DNA from: Schistocerca nitens
Lineage: Eukaryota; Arthropoda; Insecta; Orthoptera; Acrididae
Length of the DNA stretch: 64,000 nucleotides
NCBI RefSeq assembly: GCF_023898315.1
Contig: NC_064616.1
Coordinates: 535,017,102-535,081,101, forward strand
Direction: 5' to 3'
A program made the position numbers and the translations under genes. Positions 42,740-55,270 of the stretch are shown piece by piece; the first letter of the stretch is position 1; each line of letters opens with the position of its first letter. The notes beneath the pieces were generated by a model. That model had not been told where the DNA came from and did not search any database. It saw nothing but the letters and a program-made list of their open reading frames with translations.

Positions 42740-44160
42740 CTACTCATAATTTGCTACATCTGAATTGGATTTTGTTCAAAGACTCAACACTTCATCACAC
42801 AGTACAATATCATTTTAAACAACCAATATGGATTCCAACAATGTAAAACTGTAGTAGATGTCATAAATTAATTTAATGAAAAAACTACTACATTGTTAGA
42901 TAGAGAAACTAAAGTTGCAGGAATATTCTGTGATCTTACAAAAGGATTCAACTCTGAAAATCATGACCAGCTGCTTTTCAAACTCAGCAAATACAGAATA
43001 AGGGATATTGATTTGAAATGGTTTGAATCACATCTTATGAAGAGGAAACAAAGGATAATAATCACATCAAATGAAGCCAATTACTTCTGAGAGTGGAAAT
43101 CTGTGCCCCAAAGTGTTTCTAAATGCTCTATCTTTGGGCCAATTTTTATTCCTGTTGTTTGCAGATGATACATCTGACCTAATTGAAAATGAAAATGCTG
43201 ACAGTATACCACAGAGTGCTATGAGTATGTTAATTAATTCGGAAACATGATTCTCTGTAAATACATTAATGCTGAACATTTCAAAATTCATATGATGAGT
43301 TTTAAAACCAAACAGTCCAAAACTGAAGACATTAGTATTATTCATAATAATCAAAAATGGAAAAACTTAGCTCAGTCAAATTCCTGAGTATAAATCCATG
43401 AAAACTCACAACAATATTAAAGAGTGTGACATAAGGAACATGAGGCTAAATGTTTTAAATATCATGTCACATTATTTTCTAATAAAAAGATGCTGCTACT
43501 CACAGGAAGATTTCATGGAGGACAAAATGATAGAGCTGGATCCTTAAAATGGAATAAAAATTTATGCTAGTTATAGCAGATGCAAATATTGAGATAGCAT
43601 TAGAAATAATCTTGTATAAATTCCTCAACAAGTAATATTGCAAGTCTAACAAAATTTTAAGTAAGTAAATTGTAATGCTGAAATGTCTCCTGTAAATCAG
43701 ACCTACATTCTGAAACACAGTATATTGTGAGATGAATAAAAGGCATTACATTTATAGAGTACTCAGTCGGGAGCTTAGGTTAGATTGACAGAAGAAACAA
43801 AGAAGATCAAATGAAGAATTGCATGTTTTATTATAGGATTGCTTAGTAAGCATGAATGCATTACAGAGACGATCAACAAACTCTAGTGGCAAATGTTACA
43901 CGAGGAGTACTGTGCACCATGGAGAAGTTCACTGTTGAAATTCCAAGTATCCTTTCCAAGAAAATTTGAGCAACATATTACTTCCTCCTACATACAACTC
44001 ACAAAATGACCATGACAATAAAATAGGAGAAGCTCACATGGAGGTATATTGACAGTCATTTTTCCCAAGCACCACAAATGACTGGAACAGGAAAAGGGTT
44101 AAATGATGCCCCATAAGGTGACTTGCAGAATATAGATGTAAATGTAAATACAGAGAAAAT
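42740..44160 (+). mobile_element. LINE RT palm and 3' end, decayed
   Basis: RT part (42810-43490): NQYGFQQCKTVVDVIN, VAGIFCDLTKGFNSENHDQL, LKWFESHLMKRKQRI and FADDTS in another frame (near 43160). The 3' part (43740-44160) shows MNALQRRSTNSSGKCYTRST and AHMEVY.QSFFPSTTNDWNR, then GTGACTTGCAGAATATAGAT with a TGTAAATGTAAATA tail. The RT part overlaps motifs already present in the LINE ending at 42256, so these are two separate copies. Confidence 0.6.
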
Positions 44161-44380
44161 GTGTGAAATCCGCAGATTTTGTACCTAGTAACAATAGTGA
44201 CAACTTCCACACTAACAAACCAATGATGAAAATTGTAGAGCCAGTTTATTATGATCAGAAGAGGAAAACTGTGTAACACAATATAGAACATTTTCTGTTG
44301 TGGGTGACTAATGATGTACTGTACTGATCTTGAGTATCTGTGGGCAGTATAACTCAAGAAAAATTCAGGTGTCTTGTATT
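44161..44380. other. No recognisable feature
   Basis: Short spacer; nothing supported. Confidence 0.4.
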
Positions 44381-44389
44381 ATGTTACTT

Positions 44390-44485
44390 GAAAAAATGCA
44401 GCTACCAGCCATTTTCATGTAGCTTTATTTATGACAATCCACATTTTGGGATTTCACCCATCTTCAACTGGCATAACACATTTAT
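44390..44485 (-). mobile_element. PLE terminal fragment with hammerhead-like remnant
   Basis: Minus strand reads TTGAAGATGGGTGAAATCCC then AAAATGTGG and TCATAAATAAAGCTACATGA. The consensus PLE end would be CTGAAGA / hairpin GGG...CCC / GAAA / CGTGG; two transitions separate this copy from that core. The A-rich AATAAAG end is typical of PLE tails. No coding part adjoins. Confidence 0.45.
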
Positions 44486-44639
44486 ATATTCATCAGTACA
44501 CTACTTTTATCAACTGTGTTTTGAATGTAGCAGGTGCTGTTTGTTCTGTGATGTGGGGCTCATTTTCTGCACCATTGTACGCATTGCACAAGCACTTTTA
44601 AGTTCACTGGTGCAGTGCAGCATTCACCATGTACCAAAC

Positions 44640-44880
44640 TAAAGCATGTTTTAAATATTGGAAGTCATTTGGAAAGGTTTCATCTTACAACATAAGTTAT
44701 CCAATGACTGGATTCCATTCTTAAAGTGGATTTCTAAAAGGTCAACAAGATCCACTTTTATGGTTATCATAGCCTCTTCTGTAGAATTAAAACATGTTCC
44801 TACCTCAAATTTCTTCAGATTTAAGAACAGATAAATGCTATAGGTCACAGACATTGGACATAGAATAGATGTTACAAGTT
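44640..44880 (-). mobile_element. mariner transposase C-terminal fragment
   Basis: Minus-strand frame: TYSIYLFLNLKKFEVGTCF, NSTEEAMITIKVDLVDLL and HFKNGIQSL. It aligns with the mariner block 'CDFFLFPKLKK.L.G.RF.S.EE....V..YF.......F..GI..LE.RW'. This is a different mariner from that at 17195-23407. Confidence 0.5.
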
Positions 44881-46030
44881 CCACTTCAAAGTCTTCAGTT
44901 TCCCTTTGTCAAAGCACATACCATTATCCTGAAAAAAAAAGGTGTCTTTCTTATCAAACTTTACATAGTATCACTTATTTTTACATCCAACTGGTCAAAA
45001 GATCTTGAATGGTATGTTTTCAGATTTTTTGTACTCTTTGAAAAGTCATCAAAAAGATCAATCCCATCTTATTCCAAAAAACCACTGGCCACAAATTCAG
45101 CTAGATGACAATGGTTGTGCTTTTTTTAGGTGCAGGGCTATAGGCTTATAACAATTGTATTGTTATTTCATTTACAGCAGACGGTACTGACATTCTCAGG
45201 AAGAAATCAGATCGTAAAATCAACTGGATTCTCTTAAACCAGATTCACATTTGCTTTTGGTCAACATGCAATAAGTATTACACAGTTTTCACACTCATCT
45301 TGCCCACAGATAATTATTCATGTAAAATATATCATTCTCTTTCTTATGGTATGGCTACATCGTCAGTTATTACACATATCAGTAATCATCCAATACCATA
45401 TTTGATACTTTCTGGATATTTTCATCAGTATTTCCAATTTTAGTACAACAAATATGGTTACGAACATTAAACTGTTTAATTTACTCTTGTAAAATGTTAT
45501 TAACTCTGTCCGACTTTCTGTTGGTGATAAGCCATCCGAAACTAAAAATTTTAATTTGGGGACATTTTGCAGTTAATATATTTAAAGTAAACACACACAA
45601 CACAAATCCTTTAAAATGTCATGTAAACATAATTATTCCACAAATAATTTCACTTCCAATTGCGAGTAACATGGGACTACGTGTGTAAACATTTGAATGT
45701 AAGATCAATAACTTTTATTTTGACGTACTGCCTGTTGGCTTTTGTCTCAGAATCTTCAGCCTGCTGAATGATTTTTCTGTCATTTTACCAACACAAATGG
45801 CTGGCATTATCAAATAATTATCCCAAATTGCTTGTGACAAACTGGACTCAATCCTGTGTCCAGATATTGTACATATTTTCCATAGCAATACTGAGGGTAT
45901 TTTGGGCGTCATTACCACTATTGTTCTCACCATGTAATCTAAATTCATCTTTTGCTGTGGCACATGAATCAAAGATAAATTTACCTTGAGGTTTTCTTCT
46001 TTCTTGTTAAAACTATTGTCATGTTTGTAC
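44881..46030. other. No recognisable feature
   Basis: AT-rich, many short frames, no motif recognised on either strand. Confidence 0.45.
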
Positions 46031-46033
46031 CTT

Positions 46034-46063
46034 TCTTCTTCTTCTTCTTCTTCTTCTTCTTCT
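46034..46063. repeat. (CTT)n microsatellite
   Basis: Ten CTT units. Confidence 0.9.
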
Positions 46064-46069
46064 CCCTTT

Positions 46070-46675
46070 TCCTTTTTTTGGCCTGAAACAATCTGTGTGG
46101 TATCTCTTTTACAAAGCTAAAACCTGGGAGTCAGTGAATTTTATTATGTGATCAGTCTCACACAGTGTGTATTCCACCATGACCAATTTCTCCAAACGTC
46201 CTCCTGCAATACAATTTATGTCTGATGATCTTGGTATTAATGGGTCTTCTGATCATTCCAACAAACTTTACCATAAGAAAAATGGTGTGCCATATATTCC
46301 TGACATTATGAGTGGATCACTTTTTATCTTTTGCCAATGTGAGACACTCTCTGAACTGTCTGGTTGGTTTGCAAACAGTGTCTGCACAATATACATTCAA
46401 TTCTGTCCATTACGCTGTGGATGTACGGCAGGAAGACCACATATGACATTTCTTCTTCCAATGTGTCACTTCACTGAGTGTTAGGTTTTGTGACACTGAT
46501 GTTAACTAGTAGAGTATGTTTTGCGCCTCAGTATGTTTTGCGTCTCAGTATGCATTTCAGGTGCTGCATTTTGTCTCCAAGGTACTGTGGTTAACAAGCT
46601 CGTCTTGAGAGTGTTTCAAGCACATTAATCATCTCTTTTCTGGCTTAGGTGATGATCTGAAAGTTTGCGCAAGTA
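46070..46675. other. No recognisable feature
   Basis: Includes a 105-codon frame at 46167-46484 with no similarity I recognise. GTATGTTTTGCGCCTCAGTA is repeated imperfectly in tandem at 46515-46555. Confidence 0.4.
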
Positions 46676-46679
46676 TCAT

Positions 46680-47345
46680 TATTGAGCGGCTGTCATTGGG
46701 TACAAGATGACTTAGACAGTATTTCTAGTTTGTCTCATGACTGGCAGCTTGCTCTAAATGCAGAAAAATGTAAGTTAATGTGGATGAGTGGGAAAAGCAG
46801 TCCTACAATTTTCATATAGGGCATCAGTAGTGTGCAGCCTGACACAGTCACATTGATTAAATATCTAGGTCTAACACTGCAGAGTGACATGAAATGGAAT
46901 GAGAACGTCAGGTTGGTAGCAGTGGGGAGTATGCTAGACTTCATTTTATTGTGAGAATTATGGGAAAGTTTAGCTCATATTTAAAGGAGACTATGTATAG
47001 AATACTAGCGTAGCCTATTCTTGAGTACTGCTTGAGTTACTGGAATCCCCAACAGTCAGATTAAACAAAGACATTGACACAATTCAGAGGCATGCCACTA
47101 CATTTGTTACTGGTAGGTTCAATCAGCATACAAGTACTGCCACTGAAGTACATTTTGCATAAGGACCACAAAGATAAGATGTCAAAAATTATTGCTCACA
47201 TGGAGGCTTACAGATAGTCATTTTTCCCTTACTCTATTTGCAAGTGGAACAGGAAAGGAAATGACCAGTAGCAGGATGTGGTACCCTACACCATGCAGTG
47301 CATGGTGGCTTGTGGAGTGTGTATGTAGAGGTAGATGCAGTCCAT
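46680..47345 (+). mobile_element. LINE RT C-terminal and 3' end fragment
   Basis: Plus strand: QDDLDSISSLSHDWQLALNA, EKCKLMWMSGKSSPT, LIKYLGLTLQSDMKWNENV, then MEAYR.SFFPYSI-like codons and a 3' end GGTACCCTACACCATGCAGT with a GTGTATGTAGAGGTAGATGC tail. The 3' UTR corresponds to that of the minus-strand LINE at 31250-35060, so both belong to one family. 5'-truncated just before or after the YADD box. Confidence 0.65.
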
Positions 47346-48827
47346 GTGCAGTAGTTTCTGATACATGCTGTGGTGCAGATTCTCACCATACCTCCTAACC
47401 AGCACACATACAAAGCGTAACTGTTGGTCCTTTTATACTTCCATAGTACATTTAATGTTAGTGCGGAGACGGTCAAAATGTATTTGGAAATCAGTGGACT
47501 GTTCGTCACCATGGTTTCACATGATTAAGGTATTGCTGATGTACCTGCACCCCACACCAGGTTTGAAAGGTGACAAGTCAGGAGCATGTCACTCATGGTG
47601 CTGCCTTCCAGCTTCCATTACCCTGCAGGATGTAATTAAGCTGTTTCATGTGTGTCTTACCATAACCAACTTTATGTCAAATGGCAATTTGTACAAACAA
47701 ATGGAAGAAGTGAGCAAGAAGACCAGAGATGGTCTCAGAATGGCAAAGTCCAAAGGGGCCCCTGGCAATGTTGAGAATACACTACATTTCTCACTGGGGA
47801 AAAGAGCACATTGCCCATTTGTTCAGGAAAGTCTTAAAAATTTACGAACATGTCAATAGTCTTAACAAGAAAGCAGCAACGTAAATGGATACTGGATTAC
47901 TGTGTTGCAGGGAAAGACTGTTATAGGTAACACAAGGAGGACTACAGTGGTAATGACCAGTGAAAGGCCCTTGACATTGGCATGTTATGAACATATAACC
48001 TATGGTTGTGGGCTTGACTTCAGTCTGCCATCAACAATGGAGGATGAATTTCTCTGACAGTGCCAGCCACTCATGCTGGAAACATGTAATAAAAAATTGT
48101 TAAATAAATATCAATTGAAGATCCTGAGGCAAATGGCAACATCTACTATGTCAACAAGTGGTCACAAAAGCCACAACAATATTTTAATTTTTATTTTCCC
48201 TTGTGTACTTGAGTCCCTGTTTTATCATTTATCAATTCATAGTATTTCTTCATTTTAGACCACTTTTCCAGAAAAATATGAGTTTCTTAATGATGACTTT
48301 GACATGCTTTTTCCTGCATGTACTTTCTATTCCCCCAGTGTAATGCAATGATTTAGCATGTCTGATGAGATCCTTCAGCACTCTGCAGTATAGGGTGTAA
48401 TGAAATAATCTTTTTCACATTAGGATACAGCTTCTGTTATTTTCTAATGACATCACTTGCCCAAATGGACTGCTTATCTGTACTGCATATCTGTCGGCAA
48501 TTTTAATGGGAAATAGCTTTCAAAGAAAGTGGTGAAAAGTTTGAAGAAGTGCACTGTCTGTTATCTGAACCGTCTGTATTGTAAACTACTTGCCAAGTTT
48601 GCCCTTTGGCATTGGCTTTAAATGTTTTGATTTTAACTGGGCTTATATCTCTAATTGTTTTGTTTACTACATTGGGATTTGAATGTGCCCTGATTGTGAC
48701 CTGACCGTCCGTTACTAATATTTACCCCACTGTGCCCATCAAATAGAGAACAGTCTATTAAGATATTGTCTGTGATCCCTAGTTGGAAAGTATACTATCT
48801 GTACTAGGCAAGACTCAAGTAAATCTC
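47346..48827. other. No confident feature
   Basis: A 164-codon plus-strand frame (47365-47859) contains IKLFHVCLTITNFMSNGNLY, faintly like the PLE RT block before 'GVAMGSP..P', but no other PLE motif supports it. The rest is unassigned. Confidence 0.35.
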
Positions 48828-48831
48828 TTAA

Positions 48832-50559
48832 CACTAGAATCACCAATGGGATATTTTTGTCCCAGAGCAAAACTGTAATCCCTCTCCTTCCTCTAATTGT
48901 TTTAGGAGGTGGATAAGGTTTCATAACTTTTAAGGTTTCTTAACATAGTTCACTATGAACTAAAAATCAATGCCATCACTTGCATAATTTTCAAGAAACA
49001 ATAAGGAATACCTAGGACTACCAACGTGACATTTTCTACTGAATAAACTAAGTGGTGCCAACTGCTGCACATTGTTCTCAGCCTTTAATGGGTTTGCTGC
49101 TGCAATAGAGATCAAAAACTATAAGTGTGGTGTCTTTGATGCAATAAAACTTCATTTAAATGGAAAACACATGTACTGTGAAGCAGTGTAGCCTGCCTCA
49201 CTGTTTCAGTCTCACAGATGAGCAGATGTTAGCACTGATAAATAATACTGAATAAGTTGAATTTAAAAAAAAAGAGGCAGGTGGTATTTCAACTGATTCT
49301 GATTATGATGCAAAACAAAGAGCAGCATAGAGATCAGATGAACCAGAGGGCAGCAATGAAGATACTGATGAATCATAATGTATACATAGTAGCAGAAATG
49401 TTATGAAATAAACTGCTTCTGAGACTGTACATCTTTCTTTTTCCAATTTCACTGTGCTGTATTCATTTCAGGGGGAATGCTCATTTCAATTATCTATAGA
49501 CACTACCTAACCCAAAGTGCAACCACATTGTCATAGTAATAGGGAAGGTGGTAGAGGCATTTCTGTCACAATGTGACATCGTTGTACAGTGAGAGTTGCT
49601 CAGATGGCATTTAACAAGATAACAATGATAAACAGAGTTTATTTTTAGCTAAATGATGCAAAATTGTGGCATGAAGATGCTAAAAGGCATCCTAATTAAG
49701 GTAAAAGATGCTTATCCAGTAATTTGTCATTAGAGATATTGAAGCTCCTGATGAACCAAAGTGGGAAGTAGTTCCCACACTAATACTGGAACTCACAGAA
49801 AGAGCAGAATGTAAAATACTCTTTGGGAGAATTTTGGTCCTTCTTCATATGGGTAAAGGTGTGATATAAGTGATTTTCTGTTGAATGAATGGCACTTGTT
49901 TATTGACGAATCTGTTCTTGAAGATATTAAAAAATGCACTGAAACAGAAGTCCATAGAGCAAGTAGAAGAATAATCATTACAATTTGAAGAGCTGGGTGC
50001 ATTTCTTGCTGTTCCACATGTAAGGGTTTCCACTGAATCCAAAGGAATGGAAGTGGATCTTCTTTGCTTGAAGAAAAGTACAAGACCATTTTATAAGTCT
50101 GTGATGTCACATAATCACTTCCAGAAAATCATGATGTTCCTCCTATTTGATTTATAGTTGACATGGTGGCAGCAACTAAAAAAATGAAAATTTTCTGTCA
50201 TGTCATGTGTATGGGAGAGTTACAACAAATTGGCAAAGTATTCATCATCCGTATACCTTTTCTGATGGACAGTATTTCCCATTAAAGTTTAATGCCAGTT
50301 CACTCATTTCATTGTTCAAGAGCTAACAATTATGGTCAGAAATATGGGATGCCTGTCTATAAAAATTCTCAGTATATGCTGAACACTTTCTCATATTTTG
50401 GTAGCATGAATGTTCTTAATGTACAAAATAACTCACCATTAGATTGTGTGTCAGTTACAGAAAAACACATTCCCTAAAATAAAAAAGGTCCACTGAAGAT
50501 GGGACATTTTTGTCCTGACAGCAGTTTTAGGGAGTTTGAAAAATATGGCAGTTCTAGTA
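48832..50559 (+). mobile_element. Decayed piggyBac-like transposon (1728 bp)
   Basis: Flanked by TTAA at 48828-48831 and 50560-50563. Ends CACTAGAATCACCA and (complement) TACTAGAACTGCCA match at 10 of 14 bases. Both ends carry a near-palindrome GGGAYATTTTTGTCC at 48847 and 50502. Inside, plus-strand fragments fit a piggyBac transposase in order: an acidic N-terminus (SDSDYDAKQRAA, SDEPEGSNEDTDES near 49300-49375), KGMEVDLLCLKKSTRPFYKS, VMSHNHFQKIMMFLLFD (50020-50160), and YGQKYGMPVYKNSQYMLNTF (50325-50395). Numerous frameshifts. TTAA insertion and the DDD-transposase layout are family hallmarks. Confidence 0.75.
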
Positions 50560-50569
50560 TTAATAGTCC

Positions 50570-50980
50570 TTTCTCTGCAGAATCAGCAAGAAAGTTTGTA
50601 TTGAAATCCTGACACAAAATTTACATCTTGTCCTCCTTAAGGACTGAGCCAGGCACAGTACCAAACCTAGAGAGGAAAGTCCTATAATATGAAATGGGGC
50701 ATCTGTAGAGGCCTAGAACAAAAAGTTTTTTCTTGAAAATTTTAACTCTTCTACCTATCCTAAAAGTATCTCTTCCTTACAGTACAGTACTTAAAAAAAA
50801 TCACATTTTTTAATAAATGTAATGAGCTCTTGGAAATCAGATAAGATGTACCACACCAAAGGGAGCCACAGAATTTATTTGCTATGTAAATGGTGCTCCA
50901 AGATACAAATCATGTCAGTGCCAGCATCTTTCACTAATGCACCTGTTTTACCATTAATCCCCTCAACATGTTGATGATAT
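50570..50980. other. No recognisable feature
   Basis: Spacer between the piggyBac and a LINE ORF1 fragment. Confidence 0.4.
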
Positions 50981-51760
50981 AAGCTTACAGTGCCTTATGA
51001 TTTCCATTCCCCATTTACTGAATTAACCTACAGCTTTAAAGGAAGCTTCCTCAACCAGGGATACTTCCTACCTGGCTTCATCCTAAACAGTTCTAAACCT
51101 GTTACATGTTATCACTGCAATTCAGCCTTTAGTAAGTCCATATCCACTTACCATGCTGTTTCTCATAAACCTAGTCAATCATCCCTTCCTAACCCTATAA
51201 TCATGCATGCCGTATCTAGCATAGCCCAACCTATGAATAATCTCAACTGCCACCACAGAAACATGAGTCTTGTCAGCAGTCAGCAGCATCCTCTCAGCTT
51301 CCATATTAACTCACTTTAGAACAATGTCAAGACGGGGGAATGAAACAACTGTATGTGGTGAACATTAGTGGTTCAAGTTTAAGTAGTAATCTTGTACAAG
51401 TTACCACTTATTTCTAAATCCCAGTCCCTACCAAGGATATTCCCCACACTTCCCACTATCAATATCTGATTGTCTTTGGTAAAGTTCTTACACAGAGCCT
51501 CACATTCCTCTGTCACCTCTGCACTTGGTTCAAAAATGTTGATGATCTGGTACTCCTCACCTAAAGTCTCTTACAACTGTGGACCTAGATGTAACCCTTG
51601 ACTGCTACTTAGCAGCAGAATGCCCCTTTTCTTAATGCTTGTATCTATTTCTGGCTTCCTAACAAAATCAGATTTCTTCCACATATCACCTGTTCCTACA
51701 ATTACTGGAAGTTGGTAATATCACAGACTGCATAAAGGCAAAGTACATTATTTTAGATAT
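50981..51760 (-). mobile_element. LINE ORF1 fragment with SGNH-like domain
   Basis: Minus strand: KRGILLLSSSQGLHLGPQL, LGEEYQIINIFEPSAEVTEE, then LTKDNQILIVGSVGN-like codons and RDWDLE. This is the ORF1 esterase-like layout 'LLGSSHGRGIGP.L...LG..Y...S..KPNA' found in the other LINEs of the window. No EN or RT part adjoins, so only a 5' segment survives. Confidence 0.5.
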
Positions 51761-53600
51761 CTCATCCACACTTCCAAAGGCTGCAGAAAAGATAGAATTT
51801 CTTGAATTTAATGGCCAGTCTTTCATAAGTCTCTTTCTACTGAACATGAAAGATTTTAAAATTATTGGTAAAGCTGAAGAAAATATACAGATTTTCTAGC
51901 TGTATTTTGGAATACAGATATCCCATGACTATCAGAAGTTGAAAGTAACGTCAAACAAATTTGTGTAATTACTCATTTCAGGAAAACTGAAACAATTTTT
52001 TGCTCACAATATGTAGAGTGGACTGATGCAAGTGGAGTGTTCACATACAGGCTGGTGAGTTATCATGGGTGGTTGTGAGTATAAAAAGTTTGTGTGTGTA
52101 GGAAAGACTATACACACAACAATACCAGATACTGGCTGACCTGGAGACTTACATGAAAGAAATGCCGTTGTAACAGCGTGCCTTTAACAGAAAAAAACAC
52201 ACACCTAGGGAATACAGTTTCAATGTATTTATTAACTGTGACATTCATTTTTAGATCAAAAGATCCAGAGCTATAACAAAAAAAGAACATGGTCAAGTTT
52301 TGAACTGACAATGTTTGAGTTATCTCTTTTATTTTCATGACAGAAGAAGATGCATGCAACAAAGTATTTGTCCAGCCCAGATGCGATATGTGAAACATTT
52401 GCACAAATCTAGATAAACTAAATTTTTCAGCAGCACTGGGTGGTGGAGTGGAAGTTGCAAGGAGCCGTGAGGGTGCAAATACCTTTACTTACGTACCAAA
52501 ACATTATCACAAAAACAAAACTGAACAATATCCAGAATTCATCAGTAAACAAGAACTTTGCGTGGTAAAGGGTGCTCAGTCTATAATTCAGGTAATGAAA
52601 TAATCTTTGAAAAGAGAAGCAATGTATTCTATTACTAACTTCAATGGGAAATCTGACATAAAGGCACCACAAAATATAAAGAGAGTGAAGTACATAATCA
52701 ATCCACGTTAAGCACTGATGGATGGCATGTACAGCCAATTCAATGTAAACTTCAACAGAGCAGAGGACTGTCAACTAAATATGAGCATTTCACTTGGGAA
52801 ATATCAAGTACAACGCAAACAATGGAAGTCACATACACTGTCCATTTATTTCAACCCAGGAATTCAACAGAAACCAGGAACAAACTGACCACAACGCTTC
52901 CACTGGCACCTTTCTGTACAATCAACACTGCTGTCTGTTTTGTCCTCGCAGTTGCCATCAAGACATAATCTTGAGACTTTCTTCTACAAGTAATTCACAA
53001 TACAAACATAACAGAGGAATGGTGCTATCCTGTATACCCTGTAGTACAGCAGAACTTCATACATCAACTGTTTAATTCATTTCCTGCAGTAAAGAATCTG
53101 GGGCAAATGCAAATAGTGTAATAAATATGGGTTTGAAAACCTGATTAAGCTAATGGTACATCATGAAAGATTTTTCTACTCATGCAAGTAATTTACATGT
53201 CCCAATTCATCAATTATGAGAGCTAAGTTTACAGACCATTTATTTCCACTGCTGCACTGCTACTTGAGTTTGTTGCAACAAATGCTGCTGTTGATTCAAG
53301 TAGGTATCTCATGTTTGTCTGTTATACTGAAAGTGTTTTCATTAACTGTTGGTTTCTATCTGATAACAGAAAATGGTGGAAGTGAAATGACTTCCAAACA
53401 ACACAGGTGAACACACTTGCAGTTTGAGACGTGTCAACAGGAAAACACGACACACAACTTGATTGTTACCTTTGCTGTGACATCACATGCTGAACTGCTG
53501 TTGAAATTGCTCATCAATATTTTATAAAGTTTTAAACTCCAGTTACTTATTTTAAAATTTATTTGTGTTAATATTTGCTGTAAAAGTAACTTATTAGTGG
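51761..53600. other. No recognisable feature
   Basis: Nearly 1.9 kb with short frames only; no known repeat motif, no splice-site pair of the quality seen at 27618-27665. Confidence 0.45.
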
Positions 53601-53619
53601 ATTTTCATTAATCTCAGTC

Positions 53620-54825
53620 TTGCTTCATGTGTTATTGACTCGAGTGGTCTGTTATTCGTGAGTGTGCTTACGTTGTTCATCCAAGCCGCCCACCTCAGAA
53701 GTGTGATTACATTTGTGGTGTGCAGTTGCAGCTGTAGCAGTTATAAAGCTAAGTACTGATGAAGTTATTTGTGCACTAATATACAGTTACTAAATTTAAT
53801 AGTTTTCAGCAGTGTTTTGTGCTGTTTCTGTCCAAATAACTTTTTTATAAACTTTAGAAAACATTTGCTTGCTGTGTTTTTTACAGTTCCCTGGGCACTG
53901 AAGTTATTTAATAAACTTCATGCTTTAGTTTTCAGCTGACATTTCTTACTGTTTCTAGTGAAATGTTTCAGTAAAATTTTCATCCAGTGTTTTCACTTCA
54001 TTGAGTGTTACAGTGCCCACTTGAATTTTTGGTTTCAGCTAATAGTTTTGTGAAGTTTTGTTTATTCTGGTATTAGCTGTAGTATAGTAGTATTAATACA
54101 AGAAGTTGCTTTTTTAGTAAACAGAGAATTTTGAAACCACTATTGTTAGTTCCATAAATAGTTCTTCTGGTGTAACTGAACTTACGAAACATGGACATAG
54201 TTTTTTTCCAGTAACTGTAAAATTTTACCATGAGTGAGAAGTGTGGGCTCTGTTGTAGGTTTGTGAGTAGTGGGTTACGGTGTGGGATCTGTGAAAAGTA
54301 TTTTCATTGGGGAGAGTGCAGTGGGGAAGCCAGTGGGTATTCTAGCAAGATCCTCTCCTGGGAATGCAGAATCTGTAGTAGAAATAAGTTGATAGAGGAG
54401 CAGTAGTGTAAGATCTGTGGCCTTCAGATGCAGTTACAATGCACAAAGGGGGAACTAGACAGGTTTAGGATGGTGAAGGGTCATGGGGAATGTGAACCTG
54501 CAGTTGGCAAGAAGGCAGCTAGGAGGAGGAGTTATTCAGACAGTTATACTTTCCATATATGCAATAGATTTCACCAACTGTCAGAGTTGAGTGGAGAGGA
54601 GCCACTTGTAGCTGTATATGTAGATGTAGATGTAAGGACATGCAGCAGTCCTCAGTAGTTAGGAAGTGTAGGTCAGTTACAAAGTCTAACAGAAAGATGG
54701 TTCTGCTGCTAGGTAGTTCACACAGTACTGGTGTGGGCCAGCAGCTGCAGGAAGTGTTGGGTAGTGAGTACCAGATCACCAGCATTGCGAAGCCTAGTGC
54801 AGGGTTGGCTCAGACCTAGGTGCCG
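53620..54825 (+). mobile_element. LINE 5' UTR and ORF1 (PHD finger, SGNH), truncated
   Basis: A 5' UTR of about 600 bases (GACTCGAGTGGTCTGTTATT, GTGTGCAGTTGCAGCTGTAG, recognised as a repeated grasshopper sequence) precedes an ORF1 starting at ATG 54230: MSEKCGLCCRF, LRCGICEKYFHWGECSG and WECRIC form a PHD-type C4-H-C3 finger. One in-frame TAG follows at 54404-54406, then CKICGLQMQ. An SGNH-like block VLLLGSSHSTGVGQQLQEVL starts near 54698. The element stops abruptly near 54825, where a Gypsy fossil begins; EN and RT are absent. Confidence 0.7.
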
Positions 54826-54839
54826 TATTTGTTGTGAAA

Positions 54840-55270
54840 TGTGAATAACTATCGGCCACATTCACGCCCGGCCATCAACCCACACCTAACCATCACAACT
54901 GACCCAGCCAGAATGCTGCACCTACTCAGCCGCACTGCCCCTGCTGGTTCCAAGCACGCTTTGGTGCCGAAGTGTGCTGCTGTCATCCATCCTGAAGCTA
55001 CCCAAACTAGTACAGCAGCTTTACACAGGAGCATCAGGTCGCTCCCCTGCTTTGAGCCACCTCACTACAAAAAATGACAACACTCATCATATCCCACATC
55101 TACATTCTAATGGCACATGGCTCTTCATCTATGACAACCTTCTTAGGGAGTACTTCCTAGTTGACACAGGTGTCGACGTTTGCATGCTGACACCTCAGCT
55201 GGCACCTGGAAATCTTACACCATCCGCTATACAACTACATGCCATGAAAGATTCAGTGATTTAGTAATTC
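54840..55270 (+). mobile_element. Gypsy-type LTR retrotransposon fossil, protease region
   Basis: A fragment with an aspartic-protease active-site signature (FLVDTGVDV) preceded by a proline- and serine-rich linker. It belongs to the Gypsy order of LTR elements. The fragment is old and broken, with no terminal repeats identified. It adjoins a truncated LINE on the left. Confidence 0.5.

Noticed and set aside
46167-46484. Possible 105-residue protein
   Set aside because: No motif, no homologue recognised, no splice or promoter context; such frames occur by chance.
47365-47859. Possible PLE reverse transcriptase frame
   Set aside because: Only one weak block resembles PLE RT; no neighbouring PLE motifs in order.
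52490-52575. Minus-strand exon with CTTAC-type donor
   Set aside because: No matching acceptor within a reasonable distance and no coherent frame.
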